From the NCBI GenBank assembly GCA_027493615.1, contig JAOSKK010000036.1, positions 310,001 to 374,000 of the forward strand: DNA of 64,000 nucleotides, in the 5' to 3' direction. The notes beneath the pieces are model-generated. The model did not search any database. It worked only from the letters and a program-made list of their open reading frames with translations, and was not told the DNA's origin. Positions 47,631-57,469 of the stretch are shown piece by piece. A program made the position numbers and the translations under genes. The stretch is from Verrucomicrobiota bacterium (GTDB lineage: Bacteria > Verrucomicrobiota > Verrucomicrobiia > Limisphaerales > J093). Numbering within the stretch: position 1 is the first letter of the stretch; every line of letters begins with the position of its first letter.

Positions 47631-49281
47631 ATGAAACCAACAACTGACAACCGATTCGATCCTAACAGTGCCGCGCAACTGCTATTGGATATCGGCAATG
47701 AGCATTCCGTAGATCTTCTCGTTCATAAACTCGTCAGCCGGGCGGTGAACGAACGCCAAAACCTGGCTTGCGTACAAGTGTGGTTAGTTGACAAAGGAGA
47801 CCTCTGCTCCTCGTGCCCCCATAAAGCCCGCTGTCCTGACCAAAGTCGCTGCCTTCATCTTAAAGCCGGTGAAGTGCGGTTTCCGCCCGGGTTCGAAGCC
47901 ACCTCATTACAATTGAAAGACTCCGGCGCGCGAAACCCGTTGGGGGTTGGGGTCGTGGGACGAGTGGCGGCCGATGGCAAGCAGATAGTCCTCCAAGACG
48001 AGGAACTCGAGGCTGATTCTGAATTAGCCTGGCTGCGAAAGCTGGGCGTGTGTGGGGTCAGCGGCTCGCCCATTAGCTTCAAAGGGGAGATTCTGGGCGT
48101 CGCTGCGGCGTATGCGCAAGAGAAGATAGCAGACGAAGCACTTCCGTGGGGTCTAATTTTTGCGAACCACATCGGTGCTGCCATCGCCAACGCGCGGGCT
48201 TTCGAAGAGATTCAGCGGCTCAAGGCACAACTCGAAATGCAGAACGCCTACCTCCAGGAAGAGGTCGTAGAGGCCAGAGCCTTCGGTTCCCTTGTCGGCC
48301 AGAATGCTGCTCTTCGACAGATCATCAGTCAGATAGACCTCGTTGCCCCCACAGAGGCCTCGGTCATCATTCTGGGAGAAACCGGGACCGGCAAGGAATT
48401 GGTTGCGCACGAAATACACCGCCGTAGCGCACGCAAAGACGGTCCGCTGGTCCGTGTCAATTGCTCATCCATTCCGAAGGAACTGTTTGAAAGCGAGTTC
48501 TTCGGCCACGTGAAGGGCGCCTTCACCGGCGCTATCAAGGATCGGCCGGGGCGTTTTGAGACCGCCGAAGCCGGGACCATCTTCCTGGACGAAATCGGAG
48601 AAGTTCCGTTGGAGATCCAAAGTAAGCTTTTGCGCGTGTTGCAGGAGAAGCGGTACGAGCGCGTCGGCGAGGACCGGTCACGCCAGGCGAACGTGCGCGT
48701 CGTTGCCGCCACCAACCGGGATCTAAAGAAAGCAGTAGCTGCTGGCCGCTTTCGGGAAGACCTCTACTACCGTCTGCACGTTTTCCCAATCCAGGTTTTG
48801 CCCCTCAGAGAGCGCACTGATGATATCCCACTTTTGGCGAAACACTTCATTGACTTATCAGTCAGAGAATTGAAGTGCGTCAAACCCCGATTGACGCGGG
48901 CCGGCGTGGCCAAATTGCAGAGCTATTACTGGCCGGGGAATGTCCGCGAATTGCGCAACGTGATTGAGCGCGCGGTGATCCTGGCTCGCGGCGGGACTTT
49001 GGAATTTGACCTTCCAGTGGCCACGCACGCTTTTGACGCACAGCGAGCAAGCTCTGGCCCTGCGGGCGCCGGAAGGAAGTGGCGCCCAACCCGAAGTCCT
49101 CACGGAAGTCGAACTGCGACTCCGCGAGCGCGATAACCTCCTGCTCGCTCTCAAAAGAAGCAATTGGAAGCTCAAAGGTCCGGACGGAGCCGCTGAAATG
49201 GTAGGAGTGAAACCCACCACTTTGCTTGCGAGAATGAAGAAATGGGGGATCATGAAGCCGGCGGCTGAAACGCCAGCATAA
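47631..49281 (+). CDS. sigma-54-dependent transcriptional activator: GAF sensor, AAA+, Fis HTH; one frameshift
   Basis: N-terminal GAF domain (about 15-200) with a cysteine cluster C-x2-C-x5-C-x5-C at residues 59-74 (CSSCPHKARCPDQSRC), a possible metal or Fe-S site. The AAA+ domain has Walker A ILGETGTGKE (about 247-256), the sigma-54 contact motif GAFTGA in HVKGAFTGAIKDRPGRF (about 296-301) and Walker B IFLDEIGEVP. The frame changes near 49,050; the other frame supplies the Fis-type helix-turn-helix (LKGPDGAAEMVGVKPTTLLA). No receiver domain, so the signal is sensed by GAF. It very likely activates the divergent sigma-54 promoter. Confidence 0.92.
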
Positions 49282-49541
49282 CGTTTCATAAAAAGCACGG
49301 CACATTTATGCGGTTTCCAGGAGGTCGAATTTTCTCCAGCGGTCGATCTCCGGTGCGGCATTGAAACCCCGTTGGACGGTCCGCCTTGGCTGCTCGACTC
49401 AAACTCGGATAGCCCTTGGTCACAGCGTGCGATCGCACATGATTACGCCCCATTCACAGTCTGTCGAGGGACCGATGAAACGTTGTACTGGTGAAGTTGT
49501 CACAGCCGCACAGCGGAGACAATGTTCCTGCTGGCGGGCGG

Positions 49542-51028
49542 TTACCGCTGGGAGAGGGATAGTTCCTGGTTTCCTGATATGGATTTTTTCGTCGGTTTCG
49601 CTGGTTCCCAGCCGCCCCCGAGGGCTTTGTAAAGCGCGATGAGATTGGCTGAAACGGTTCGGTCGCTTAGGACGAGTGCATCCTCCGCCGCGTAAAGCGA
49701 GCGTTCAGAATCGAGCACGCGAAGGAAATCGGCCAGGCCGCTCCGGTAAAGCTGGTTCGCCAAATCCAGCGCTTGGCGGTTCGCCTCCACCGAGCGCAAG
49801 AGCGATTGGCGGCGCACCTGCTCCTTGGCATAGGCAACAAGCGCGTTTTCGGTGTCTTCCAGCGCCACGAGGACCGCTTTCTGGTAGGCGTCCAAGGCCT
49901 GTTCCTGGCGGGCGTTCTGGACGCGGATGTTGGCGCGAATACGACCGGCTTGGAAAAGATTCCATTGCACGGTCGGCCCGGCGGACCAATAGCGGCTGGC
50001 GTAATCAAACCAGTTCGCGCTTGATGTGCTCTGCAAACCCACGACACCTGTCAGGGAAAACTTGGGAACAAATCGGCCTTGGCCACTCCGATTCGGGAGG
50101 TGGCCGCGGCCAGCTCGCGTTCGGCGTGCTGGATGTCTGGCCGGCGACAAAGCAGGTCCGAGGGCAGGCCCACCGGCACGACCGGAGGCGTGGCGGGGAT
50201 GGACTCTTGGGCGGACATGGAATGCCACAGAGCGCCCGGAGCCTGGCCGAGCAGCACGGCCAGATGGTGGACGGCTTGCTGGAAGCCGGTTTCCAGCGAG
50301 GGCACCTGCGCCTCGGTGGTGCTGAGCAGCGCGGTGGCCTGCTGCACGTCGAGATCGCTGCTCAGGCCGTGTTGATAGCGGTTCCGGGTCAAGCTTAAGA
50401 TCTCCGTTTGCACCTCGATATTGTGACGGGCGATGGCGAGTTGCTGCTGGTACCCGCGCGCCTCGACGTAGTTGCGCGCCACTTCCGCCAGCAAGGATAC
50501 CAGCACTCCGCGCCAGTCAAATTCCGCCGCGCCGAGTTCGGCAGTGGCGGTCTCCACGGCCCGGCGTGTGCCGCCAAAAACATCGAGTTCCCAGGCAGCG
50601 TCGAAGCCGGCGTTGTAAAGGTCGTAGTCCAGGGGAATGTCAAACCCAAAGCCTGACAAGGGCGGAAACTGGTTGGCGCCATAACGGTTCCGGGTATAAG
50701 AGGCCGAACCGTTGACGGAGGGCCAAAGGCCGCCAGCGGCCACACTGCGCTCAGCGCGGGCTTGACGAACGCGCGCCTCGGCCATGCGTAAGTCGAGATT
50801 CGAGCGGACGGCCAGCGTAATAAACGCATCCAGGTTCGTGTCGCCGAAATGCTTCCACCATTCGGCCAGCGACGCGGGATGGTTGGTTTCGCCGCCGGCC
50901 AGCGGCGAAGTCCATTGCGCCGGCGCCTCGGTCTTTGGAGGATGATAATCGGGCCCAACAACGCAGCCAGAGAGCAAAAGGAACGCTGACAGGCACAGAA
51001 GCAGAACTTTCAAACTTGCTTTGATCAT
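49542..51028 (-). CDS. outer-membrane efflux lipoprotein (OprM/NodT family), one frameshift
   Basis: Second outer-membrane factor of the island, last gene of the EmrAB-like operon. Lipobox LLSGC after a signal peptide. Repeats: LDLRMAEARVRQARAERSVA, LPSDLLCRRPDIQHAERELA, then after a break near 50,060 SLTGVVGLQSTSSANWFDYA and LANQLYRSGLADFLRVLDSE. About 495 residues when joined. Partner of the membrane-fusion and MFS proteins upstream. Confidence 0.92.
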
Positions 51029-51252
51029 GTGGAGGTTTCCTTGACACGTTCGGCGGTGTTGGCCGGGCGCTGCATCCAAGAGTCGTTGCGCTCCTCACGG
51101 CGAAGGCATACATCCGCGGAAATATTGGTGAGGTGCGCGCCTTCCGGCGTCAATTTCGGGTCGAGCAAGGTCCAACCCAGCCGGCTGGCGATCTTTGCCG
51201 CAGTGCTGGCGCCTGCCCCGAATTCCCGGTCGATAGCAAAAATGGTTTTCAT
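51025..51252 (-). CDS. short cytidylate-kinase-like protein (truncated)
   Basis: 75 residues. MKTIFAIDREFGAGASTAAK and IASRLGWTLLDPKLT match the N terminus of the cytidylate-kinase-like family (P-loop region), followed by AHLTNISADVCLRREER. The rest of the kinase is missing, so it is a truncated domain or a small adaptor. It overlaps the outer-membrane factor start by four bases (ATGA) and follows the MFS gene by 15 bases, so it is translated with the pump. Confidence 0.6.
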   Translation of the reverse strand: MKTIFAIDREFGAGASTAAKIASRLGWTLLDPKLTPEGAHLTNISADVCLRREERNDSWMQRPANTAERVKETST

Positions 51253-51267
51253 TGTGCCAACCTGCGC

Positions 51268-52842
51268 CTATTCCACTGTCACTGCGGCGCGGGGGCGCCG
51301 CGGTCTTTGAAAGAGCCAAACGCCCAGAAGGCAAAAGCCGCACAGCCAGGCGACCATGTAAAAGATGTCCACAAACGACCAATAGTTCGCCTGCTGAAGC
51401 AAGGTATGATAAAGGAGCGAGCGTGCCCTCTCCAGCGCGTCGGCAGGGCTGAAGTGCAGGGTTAGCGCCCCTTGCGCAGCCTGGAGGTGTTGCTGATATT
51501 GCGAATTGAGCGGGGACAAATGCCCCACCATCAACGCCTGATGGGCTTGTGCGGCGCGCACCAGCATGGTCGAAACGAACGAAAGACCGATGCTGGCCCC
51601 GATGTTGCGCACGAGGTTTTGAACACTAGTAGCGTTGCCAATTTGTTCATTGGGAAGCGTGCCCAGTGCCAGCGTGATCAACGGGACAAAAATGAAGCCT
51701 GAACCGAAGCCGCTGACGATGTTAGCTGGAACGATGTTGCTCTTGGCCACCTGCAGGTTGAGATGGCTCAGGAGCAGGCTGGCCAGGCCGATGCAGGCGA
51801 AACCGACCGCCACCAGCACCCGCTGATCCACCCGTTCCACCAGCGCGCCCACCAGAAACAGCGCCGCGAACAATCCAATACCGCGCGGCGTGATGGTCAA
51901 TCCCGCGTTGAGGGCATCGTAACCCAGCAGCGATTGCAGGAACAACGGTTGCAGCGTCAGGAGGGCATACATCGCCAAGCCAAACAAGCCATACATGACG
52001 CTGCTGACGACAAAATTGCGATTCAGGAAGACGCGAAGGTCCACGATGGGATGCTCGATCAGCAACTCCCGGATGATGAAGCCAACCATCGCCACAGCCG
52101 AGATGCCCAGGGACCAGCGCAGCCAGAGGGCGGAAAACCAGTTGACCTCCTGTCCCTTGTCCAGGCTGATTTGGAGGGTGCCGAGCCAAACCGCCATCAG
52201 GCCAAAACCGAGGGCGTCCACCCGCTTTGGCCGGGCGGCGCGGATGTAGTGCGGATCGCTCACCAGCATCGAAATCAAAAACACCGCCAGCACACCCACC
52301 GGCAGGTTGATGTAAAATGTCCAGCGCCAGGAGTAGGTGTCTGTCAGCCAACCACCCAGGGTGGGCCCGATGGTCGGCGCAAACACCACCCCCAAACCAT
52401 AGACCGCCATGGCCTGACCGCGTTTTGCCGGGGGAAAACTCTCCAGCAGGATGGCCTGCGAAAGCGGTTGCATAACGCCACCGCCCGCACCCTGCAGCAC
52501 ACGGGCCACTACGAGCATGCCCATGCTGGTCGCCATCGCGCAACCCAGCGAAGCCAATGTGAACACTACAACGCAACCGATCAGCAATCGCTTGCGGCCA
52601 AAATAACTGGCCAGCCAATTCGAGGCCGGCAGGATGATCGCGTTGGCCGCCAGGTAACTCGTCAACACCCACGTGGCTTCATCCTGAGTGGCGCCGAGAT
52701 TGCCGGCAATATGGGGCAGCGCCACGGCTGCGATGGAGGTGTCCAGCGACACCATGAAGGTGGCCAGCATTACGGAAAGCGCCACCAGCCAGGGGTTGAC
52801 CGACACCTTCGCGGCTGAACTGGAAGCAGCAGGGGCCGTCAC
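51268..52842 (-). CDS. emrB: DHA2-family MFS multidrug transporter (EmrB/QacA type)
   Basis: 524 residues with about 14 membrane segments. Signatures: VSLDTSIAAVALPHIAGNLG (motif D1), WVLTSYLAANAIILPASNWL, GRKRLLIGCV, VLQGAGGGVMQPLSQAILLE (motif C) and PTLGGWLTDTYSWRWTFYIN. Proton-driven efflux across the inner membrane, linked to the outer membrane through the EmrA-type protein whose gene overlaps it by four bases. Confidence 0.94.
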   Translation of the reverse strand: MTAPAASSSAAKVSVNPWLVALSVMLATFMVSLDTSIAAVALPHIAGNLGATQDEATWVLTSYLAANAIILPASNWLASYFGRKRLLIGCVVVFTLASLGCAMATSMGMLVVARVLQGAGGGVMQPLSQAILLESFPPAKRGQAMAVYGLGVVFAPTIGPTLGGWLTDTYSWRWTFYINLPVGVLAVFLISMLVSDPHYIRAARPKRVDALGFGLMAVWLGTLQISLDKGQEVNWFSALWLRWSLGISAVAMVGFIIRELLIEHPIVDLRVFLNRNFVVSSVMYGLFGLAMYALLTLQPLFLQSLLGYDALNAGLTITPRGIGLFAALFLVGALVERVDQRVLVAVGFACIGLASLLLSHLNLQVAKSNIVPANIVSGFGSGFIFVPLITLALGTLPNEQIGNATSVQNLVRNIGASIGLSFVSTMLVRAAQAHQALMVGHLSPLNSQYQQHLQAAQGALTLHFSPADALERARSLLYHTLLQQANYWSFVDIFYMVAWLCGFCLLGVWLFQRPRRPRAAVTVE

Positions 52843-53924
52843 TTGACCCTAACTTTCGGCACGACCGACATGCCCGGCGCGATGTCGAGGCCCGGTGGCA
52901 ACGGGTCGTCAAAAACAATTTTCACCGGCACGCGCTGCACGACTTTGACGTAATTGCCCACAGCGTTCTCCGGCGGCAACAGGCTGAAGCGCGCCCCGCT
53001 GCCAAATTGCAAACTGTCCACGTGCCCCTTGAACTTCCGATCCGGATAGGCGTCAACATCCAACTCCACTGGCTGGCCCGGACGCAGACATGCCAACTGG
53101 GTTTCCTTGAAATTGGCGGTCACCCAGACCCCCGCCGACACAAGTGCCAACAGTGCCTGGCCAGGCTGGACATAATGCCCCAATTGCACGGAGCGGGCGG
53201 TCACCCGCCCGGGACATGGGGCGAGAATTCTGGTGTAGGAAAGGTTCAATTCAGCCTGCTGCAATTTGGCTTCGGCCTGTTGCACGCCCGCAGTGGCGGT
53301 CTCAACGCCCGCCTCGCTCAAGGCCACGTCCGCTTCGGCAGCTTTGGCCTGGCTGCGCGCGGCCGCCAGGTTGGCCGCGGCGGAGTGTGCCTGGGATTGG
53401 GCCAGGTCCAACGCGCTTTGGGACACCGCCCGGCTTTCAACGGATTGATAACGTTTGAGATCGTCGGCCGCTCGCCGATCCTCCGCTTCCGCCGCGGTGA
53501 CCGCAGCCTCGGTCTGCGCGAGTTTGGCTTCGCTCACCTTCACCTGCGCCTGAGCTTGGTTCAAACGGCTCCGCGCCGCCTCGAAGTCGGCGCGAATCTG
53601 GGCCAAGGCGGCCTGGTAATCACGCGGGTCAATTCCCAGCAACTCATCACCTTGTTTGACTGACTGGTTGTCCCGGACCCGCAGGCGGATGACCTGGCCG
53701 GGCACGCGCGAGCTAATCATAGTGACATAGCCGTCAATGAAGGCGTCGTCGGTGGATTCGTAGGGAGCGACGAAACGCAGGTAGTAAAAAGTTCCCGCTG
53801 CCGCAAGGAGCAGTGCGAAAATCAGGCCCACCAGGAATTTCTTTCGATGTTTGGCTGCGCGCGGAGGAGTCACGGTTGTGGCGTTTGGCACGGATTCATC
53901 CGCGGGTTTTGCTTTTCCTTCCAT
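52839..53924 (-). CDS. emrA: HlyD/EmrA-type membrane-fusion protein
   Basis: 361 residues. One membrane helix (about 29-50: FLVGLIFALLLAAAGTFYYL), the EmrA-typical APYESTDDAFIDGYV, lipoyl halves (VPGQVIRLRVRDNQSVKQGD; LSYTRILAPCPGRVTARSVQ) and a long coiled coil (about 110-215) rich in Ala/Gln/Glu. Bridges the MFS pump and the outer-membrane channel. Preceded by a ~200-base gap, then the MarR-UspA gene. Confidence 0.94.
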   Translation of the reverse strand: MEGKAKPADESVPNATTVTPPRAAKHRKKFLVGLIFALLLAAAGTFYYLRFVAPYESTDDAFIDGYVTMISSRVPGQVIRLRVRDNQSVKQGDELLGIDPRDYQAALAQIRADFEAARSRLNQAQAQVKVSEAKLAQTEAAVTAAEAEDRRAADDLKRYQSVESRAVSQSALDLAQSQAHSAAANLAAARSQAKAAEADVALSEAGVETATAGVQQAEAKLQQAELNLSYTRILAPCPGRVTARSVQLGHYVQPGQALLALVSAGVWVTANFKETQLACLRPGQPVELDVDAYPDRKFKGHVDSLQFGSGARFSLLPPENAVGNYVKVVQRVPVKIVFDDPLPPGLDIAPGMSVVPKVRVK

Positions 53925-54125
53925 AGTGCGAATCAGAGCGACGCTTCTTTGTGGCCTGTCAGGGAGCGGCCAGCGCCACGGTTTTGTTTTTCAGACTGAG
54001 GGCGCTTGGGGCCAATCCGCCTTTGTATCAATTCCTTCACCGTTAATCTCTTTGTTGATTTCTCGTGTTGATTTCTCGTTGACTCGTGCGCGCGAGAGTG
54101 GAGTGAAGTGATGTGCGCTTTCAGA

Positions 54126-55130
54126 TCAACGGCTGGTTGCCGGTTTTGGGCCCAAGCCAACTTCTTTTTGCCTGACAACCAACACCGGGCAAGGCGCATA
54201 AAGAACGACCTTTTCCGCAGTGCTGCCGAGCAGGATGCGTTGCAGTCGGGTGTGCCCATGCGTCGCAATCACAATCAAATCCGCCGACACCTCACGGGCC
54301 GCATCAACAATATCCTGGACGATTCCATTCGTCTCCAGCCGAACGAGCTTGTCCCGAATCAAGGTCGCAGGAATTCCCTCAGCGAGTTGCTCCATGCAAT
54401 CGCGACAGGAATTCATGAGTGCATCCGTGGTCAACGTTTCTTCGATGGAACTGACTGTTGGGAGGTGGACCACATGGAGCAGGCTAATTACAGCGCCGCA
54501 CGATTCTGCCAGGCCGACTGCAGTACTCAATGCCAGTCGGGAGAAGTCCGAAAAGTCGGTGGGGGCTAGAATCGTTCTCCATTCCAGCGGTCGCTTCTCA
54601 GCAGGAGGTTCATCAGCAGTGGCGTTCATAAATTCGTTAGCGCTTGCCAGTGTCCGGGGAAGACCGACCGCACGCGTGAGACTCAGAAAAATCCCTCGCA
54701 GCAGTTTCATCCCCTGCAAGACGGTTTGTTGCTCAGTATCCGGGAGTAGCCGCAAAGACTCGACCAACCGCCGCCGGATGGCGTTACGCACAGTTTCAAG
54801 CGTCGCCTGCCCGCGGAGCGTAAGGGCGAGGGCCACCTGGCGGCGATTTGTTGAGACTGTCCGGCGCTCGACGAACCGCTTTGCCACCAACCCATCAATC
54901 AGCCGGGACGTGGCCGGGAGGGAAAGTCCCAGGTGTTCAGCAGCCGCCGAAAGCGATGAGTTCTGCATGCGACTCACAAACGCCAAGGCCCGGAATTGCG
55001 GAAGCGAGGGACCCGCAGCGAGCCGCCCGCGGACTTGGTCGCGAATGAACTGCACTAGCAGCGGCGCTGTTTCCAGGAGTTCACGCGCACACTGTTTGCT
55101 ACAGTCCTTCATAACTAGTGATTGCATCAT
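54126..55130 (-). CDS. MarR-type regulator fused to a universal stress protein (UspA) domain
   Basis: 334 residues. Residues 1-150 are a MarR winged helix (PSLPQFRALAFVSRMQNSSL, SAAAEHLGLSLPATSRLIDG, VSTNRRQVALALTLRGQA). From about 176 a UspA domain follows: WRTILAPTDFSDFSRLALST and the ATP-binding G-x2-G-x9-G-S/T motif in IATHGHTRLQRILLGSTAEK, ending APCPVLVVRQKE. Likely represses the EmrAB-type operon and its own gene, with nucleotide state as a possible input (inference). Start: ATG at 55,130 lies inside an operator-like palindrome; ATG at 55,112 (MKDCSKQ) is as plausible. Confidence 0.85.
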   Translation of the reverse strand: MMQSLVMKDCSKQCARELLETAPLLVQFIRDQVRGRLAAGPSLPQFRALAFVSRMQNSSLSAAAEHLGLSLPATSRLIDGLVAKRFVERRTVSTNRRQVALALTLRGQATLETVRNAIRRRLVESLRLLPDTEQQTVLQGMKLLRGIFLSLTRAVGLPRTLASANEFMNATADEPPAEKRPLEWRTILAPTDFSDFSRLALSTAVGLAESCGAVISLLHVVHLPTVSSIEETLTTDALMNSCRDCMEQLAEGIPATLIRDKLVRLETNGIVQDIVDAAREVSADLIVIATHGHTRLQRILLGSTAEKVVLYAPCPVLVVRQKEVGLGPKPATSR

Positions 55131-55150
55131 GCAACAATTGCATTACGCAA
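55122..55150. promoter_or_regulatory. two MarR-operator-like palindromes at the marR-uspA start
   Basis: TTGCATCATGCAA (55,122-55,134, perfect around a central base) and TTGCATTACGCAA (55,138-55,150, imperfect) are 16 bases apart. Both fit TTGC-N5-GCAA and overlap the start region, as expected for autorepression. Confidence 0.65.
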
Positions 55151-55539
55151 CTGTAGAATCAAAGTTATCTCGCGTCAAGATTGGCGGGGGAGGGAAGGGG
55201 GGAAGGGGGAAGCGGAAGCGCTGACTCGACCGCAAATAGAGATCTCACGCCCGCAGACCGATGCACTTGACTTTCTCCCTAGCCGAGAGGTTGGCTCGTT
55301 TCGCTGCTTGCTTGAGCCGTGGGTCAGGCGCCGGAAATTCTGCGTCAGGAATTGGCGGAAGTAGCTCAATTGCGCCGGCAATCCGGCTAGTGCTCGGCTC
55401 CAAGTCCAGAAACCGTTCGATGCAACTCTGGAGGCTTCGTGCAAGGAACTCGCATGGAAAGGACAAAGAGCGCGACCACGATAATCCAATTCCAGCCCAG
55501 GAGACACCGAATAGCCCCCCAAATGGGCAGCGGGTACAG

Positions 55540-55680
55540 GTGACAGAGCAAATCGTGCGGTTGAAGCGGGAGAGCCCCTGGTTTGGAGCCAAGCGGATCA
55601 GCCAGTTCCCGCGGCGGATGTTCCAGTTGTCGGCCGGCGCGGAAACGGTGCGGCAGCGGTTGCCCCGGAAGGAGTTGGTG
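55540..55680 (+). pseudogene. transposase remnant (IS481/IS3-like helix-turn-helix)
   Basis: VTEQIVRLKRESPWFGAKRI followed by SQFPRRMFQLSAGAETVRQR resembles the N-terminal DNA-binding part of IS481-type transposases. No catalytic domain follows. Confidence 0.5.
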
Positions 55681-55726
55681 CCCCACCAAGCCGGCCCGGC
55701 CCAGGAACGTCACGCGGACGTTTGAA

Positions 55727-55925
55727 ATTTGCGATACGACCGGGGCAGGAAAGCGAGCCGGTTATGATCTGGCTCGCCTTCGTGCCGATGGCGAGGTCGA
55801 GCATGAAGGCGTCTGTGGTTTCGCCAGACCGGTGCGATATCACCGCGCCATAACCGGTTTCTTGTGCCATCGCCACGGTATCCAGCGTCTCGCTGACCGT
55901 GTTGATGTGGTTTGACTTGAGCGGT
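55727..55925 (-). pseudogene. eno: enolase C-terminal remnant
   Basis: The minus strand encodes KSNHINTVSETLDTVAMAQE and TGYGAVISHRSGETTDAFML, then DLAIGTKASQIITGSL, the conserved enolase C-terminal substrate loop. Neither the N-terminal domain nor the last ~20 residues are present. Confidence 0.8.
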
Positions 55926-56055
55926 TACCGAACTCCCTGATCCCCGGACAAGATCAGTTCGCGTCGATTCCATTGGCCGGACACGTGTCGGACTGATTGC
56001 GCACTTTGTGTCCCTGCTACATCTACCATCTCGCGCCTTGTGCTGAACTGTCGGC

Positions 56056-56640
56056 GTGAGCACGAAAACGACTGTAGCGCCTGGCAACCAACTCTGGGGC
56101 ATCTACTACACGGACCGAGAATACGCCCGCGTAATGGGCGACCCACTTCGCACGGTGGTTGAAGCACCCGGCAAGCTCGACGCCGAGGAAGCCGCCGCTC
56201 GACTCGGATTCAGTGAACCTTGGGCAAATCCTGTCCACCCGGAGGCAGTCCAACGCGCGGAATGGTTGCCCAAGAGTCGGCACAGCCATCGCCTCGAACT
56301 TCCCCCGCAAACCTTCGCGCGGAATCCACATCTGATTATGCACGCACCGACGACCGCTCAAATTCGAACCGCCATCCAAGTTCTGAAACGGTTTGGCGAA
56401 CACATCAACCGCAACGCCGCGAATCTTATCGTTGAACTGCCGGAAACCAGACTCGGCGCACACGTAGGTGATCGGGCCAAGGTGGTGAGCATTGAGCAAA
56501 TCACACGCATTCAGGCCGTGACCGCTCAATTGGAGCAGTGGCGCAGCGAACTCAGCCAGCAACAGAAGCAGTGCATTCTCATCATGATTAAGACAGGACA
56601 AGCCTTACCCCTTGTTCCCACAAGGATTCTGCGTCCGCGA
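56056..56640 (+). CDS. unknown protein upstream of the traK-like gene
   Basis: GTG start. The first ~195 residues look like a real soluble protein (LWGIYYTDREYARVMGDPLR, ARLGFSEPWANPVHPEAVQR, QIRTAIQVLKRFGEHINRNA, LIVELPETRLGAHV). The frame stays open to 57,060, but from about 56,640 the translation becomes low-complexity and Arg/Ser/Pro-rich and probably is not protein. The given end is an estimate of where coding character ends; the formal stop is at 57,060. The neighbours suggest a transfer-related role; no family recognised. Confidence 0.5.
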
Positions 56641-57046
56641 ATGAGTCGCGGAGCGGGCACGGAACAGCCGCGCAACAGTAGCGCGCAGCGGCCACGGCAA
56701 TGGCCTGTCCGCGAACCCGATTCGGCCACGGTCAGGGCGCAGTCGCGCAAGAGCCCAGAACGCGAGCAGTCCGCAGTTGCGTTCTGTCCGCGCCCGCAGT
56801 CGTGGCAACGAATTGTCCGTGTCCACGAACCCACAACGGACCAAAGCGGCCATGGTCAGGCAAAAGCCATGTCTTCGTTTTGTCCCCGTTCAGTCCGGGA
56901 TGCCGGAATGTCCGGGTCCTCAAACACGCCGCAACCGCGGGCCGACCGGGAATCATCCTCGACCCGGTCACCGGCGCTTCATCTCCTTTGTGTGGCGATT
57001 GTGCCGACAACGGAGTTTCCCGTCCACATCCACCACGCTCCCGCGT
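56640..57046. other. candidate oriT region
   Basis: About 400 bases upstream of the traK-like gene with four TGTCCG hexamers (56,706; 56,785; 56,814; 56,909) and an imperfect inverted repeat (TTGTCCGT at 56,813 with ACGGACCAA at 56,836). In RK2-type systems oriT lies directly before traK. No nic-site consensus could be assigned by eye. Confidence 0.35.
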
Positions 57047-57469
57047 ATGACCTCATTTGATCCAGCCAGTGTCCGGCAGGCGGTCGCGGAGTTTACGCCG
57101 CGCCGTCCCGAGAAATTCCAGGACCTGATCCCGGCCAAGGAAGTTATCGCCGAACTCCGGCAGAAGCGCGCGTCGTATCGCGCGATTGCCGAATTGCTCA
57201 CCCAGCATTGCCTTCCGACCAGCAAGACGGCCGTCGCCGTGTTCTGTCATGAGGTGCTTGGCGAAATCGTTCGTCCGCGACGGCGCCCCGGGCGCAAGCG
57301 GCCCGCTGTCCCCGCCGTGTCCAGCCCTGAAGCCGCCCAACAACAGCCACCTGACACGCTCCCGGCCGCCGAACTTCCGGTCAATGGCAGCAGCGAGGAC
57401 TCTCAACAGCCGCGCCCGCGCGGGCCGCGCATTGCCCAAGTGCGGATGCTCAAACCCCAGACCACATGA
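57047..57469 (+). CDS. TraK-like oriT-binding accessory protein
   Basis: 140 residues. N-terminal helical DNA-binding part (LIPAKEVIAELRQKRASYRA, IAELLTQHCLPTSKTAVAVF) and a Pro/Ala-rich tail. Size, architecture and position before a TraL-like ATPase and a TraM-like small protein match the RK2 traK-traL-traM order, where TraK bends oriT. The assignment is by context and shape. The stop overlaps the next ATG. Confidence 0.55.
   Translation: MTSFDPASVRQAVAEFTPRRPEKFQDLIPAKEVIAELRQKRASYRAIAELLTQHCLPTSKTAVAVFCHEVLGEIVRPRRRPGRKRPAVPAVSSPEAAQQQPPDTLPAAELPVNGSSEDSQQPRPRGPRIAQVRMLKPQTT

Larger units (their letters stand above)
55151..56055. other. junction region with gene debris
   Basis: About 900 bases without an intact gene. 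It holds a transposase remnant (55,540-55,680) and an enolase remnant (55,727-55,925), listed separately. It separates the resistance cargo from the transfer genes and is probably a recombination scar. Confidence 0.6.
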
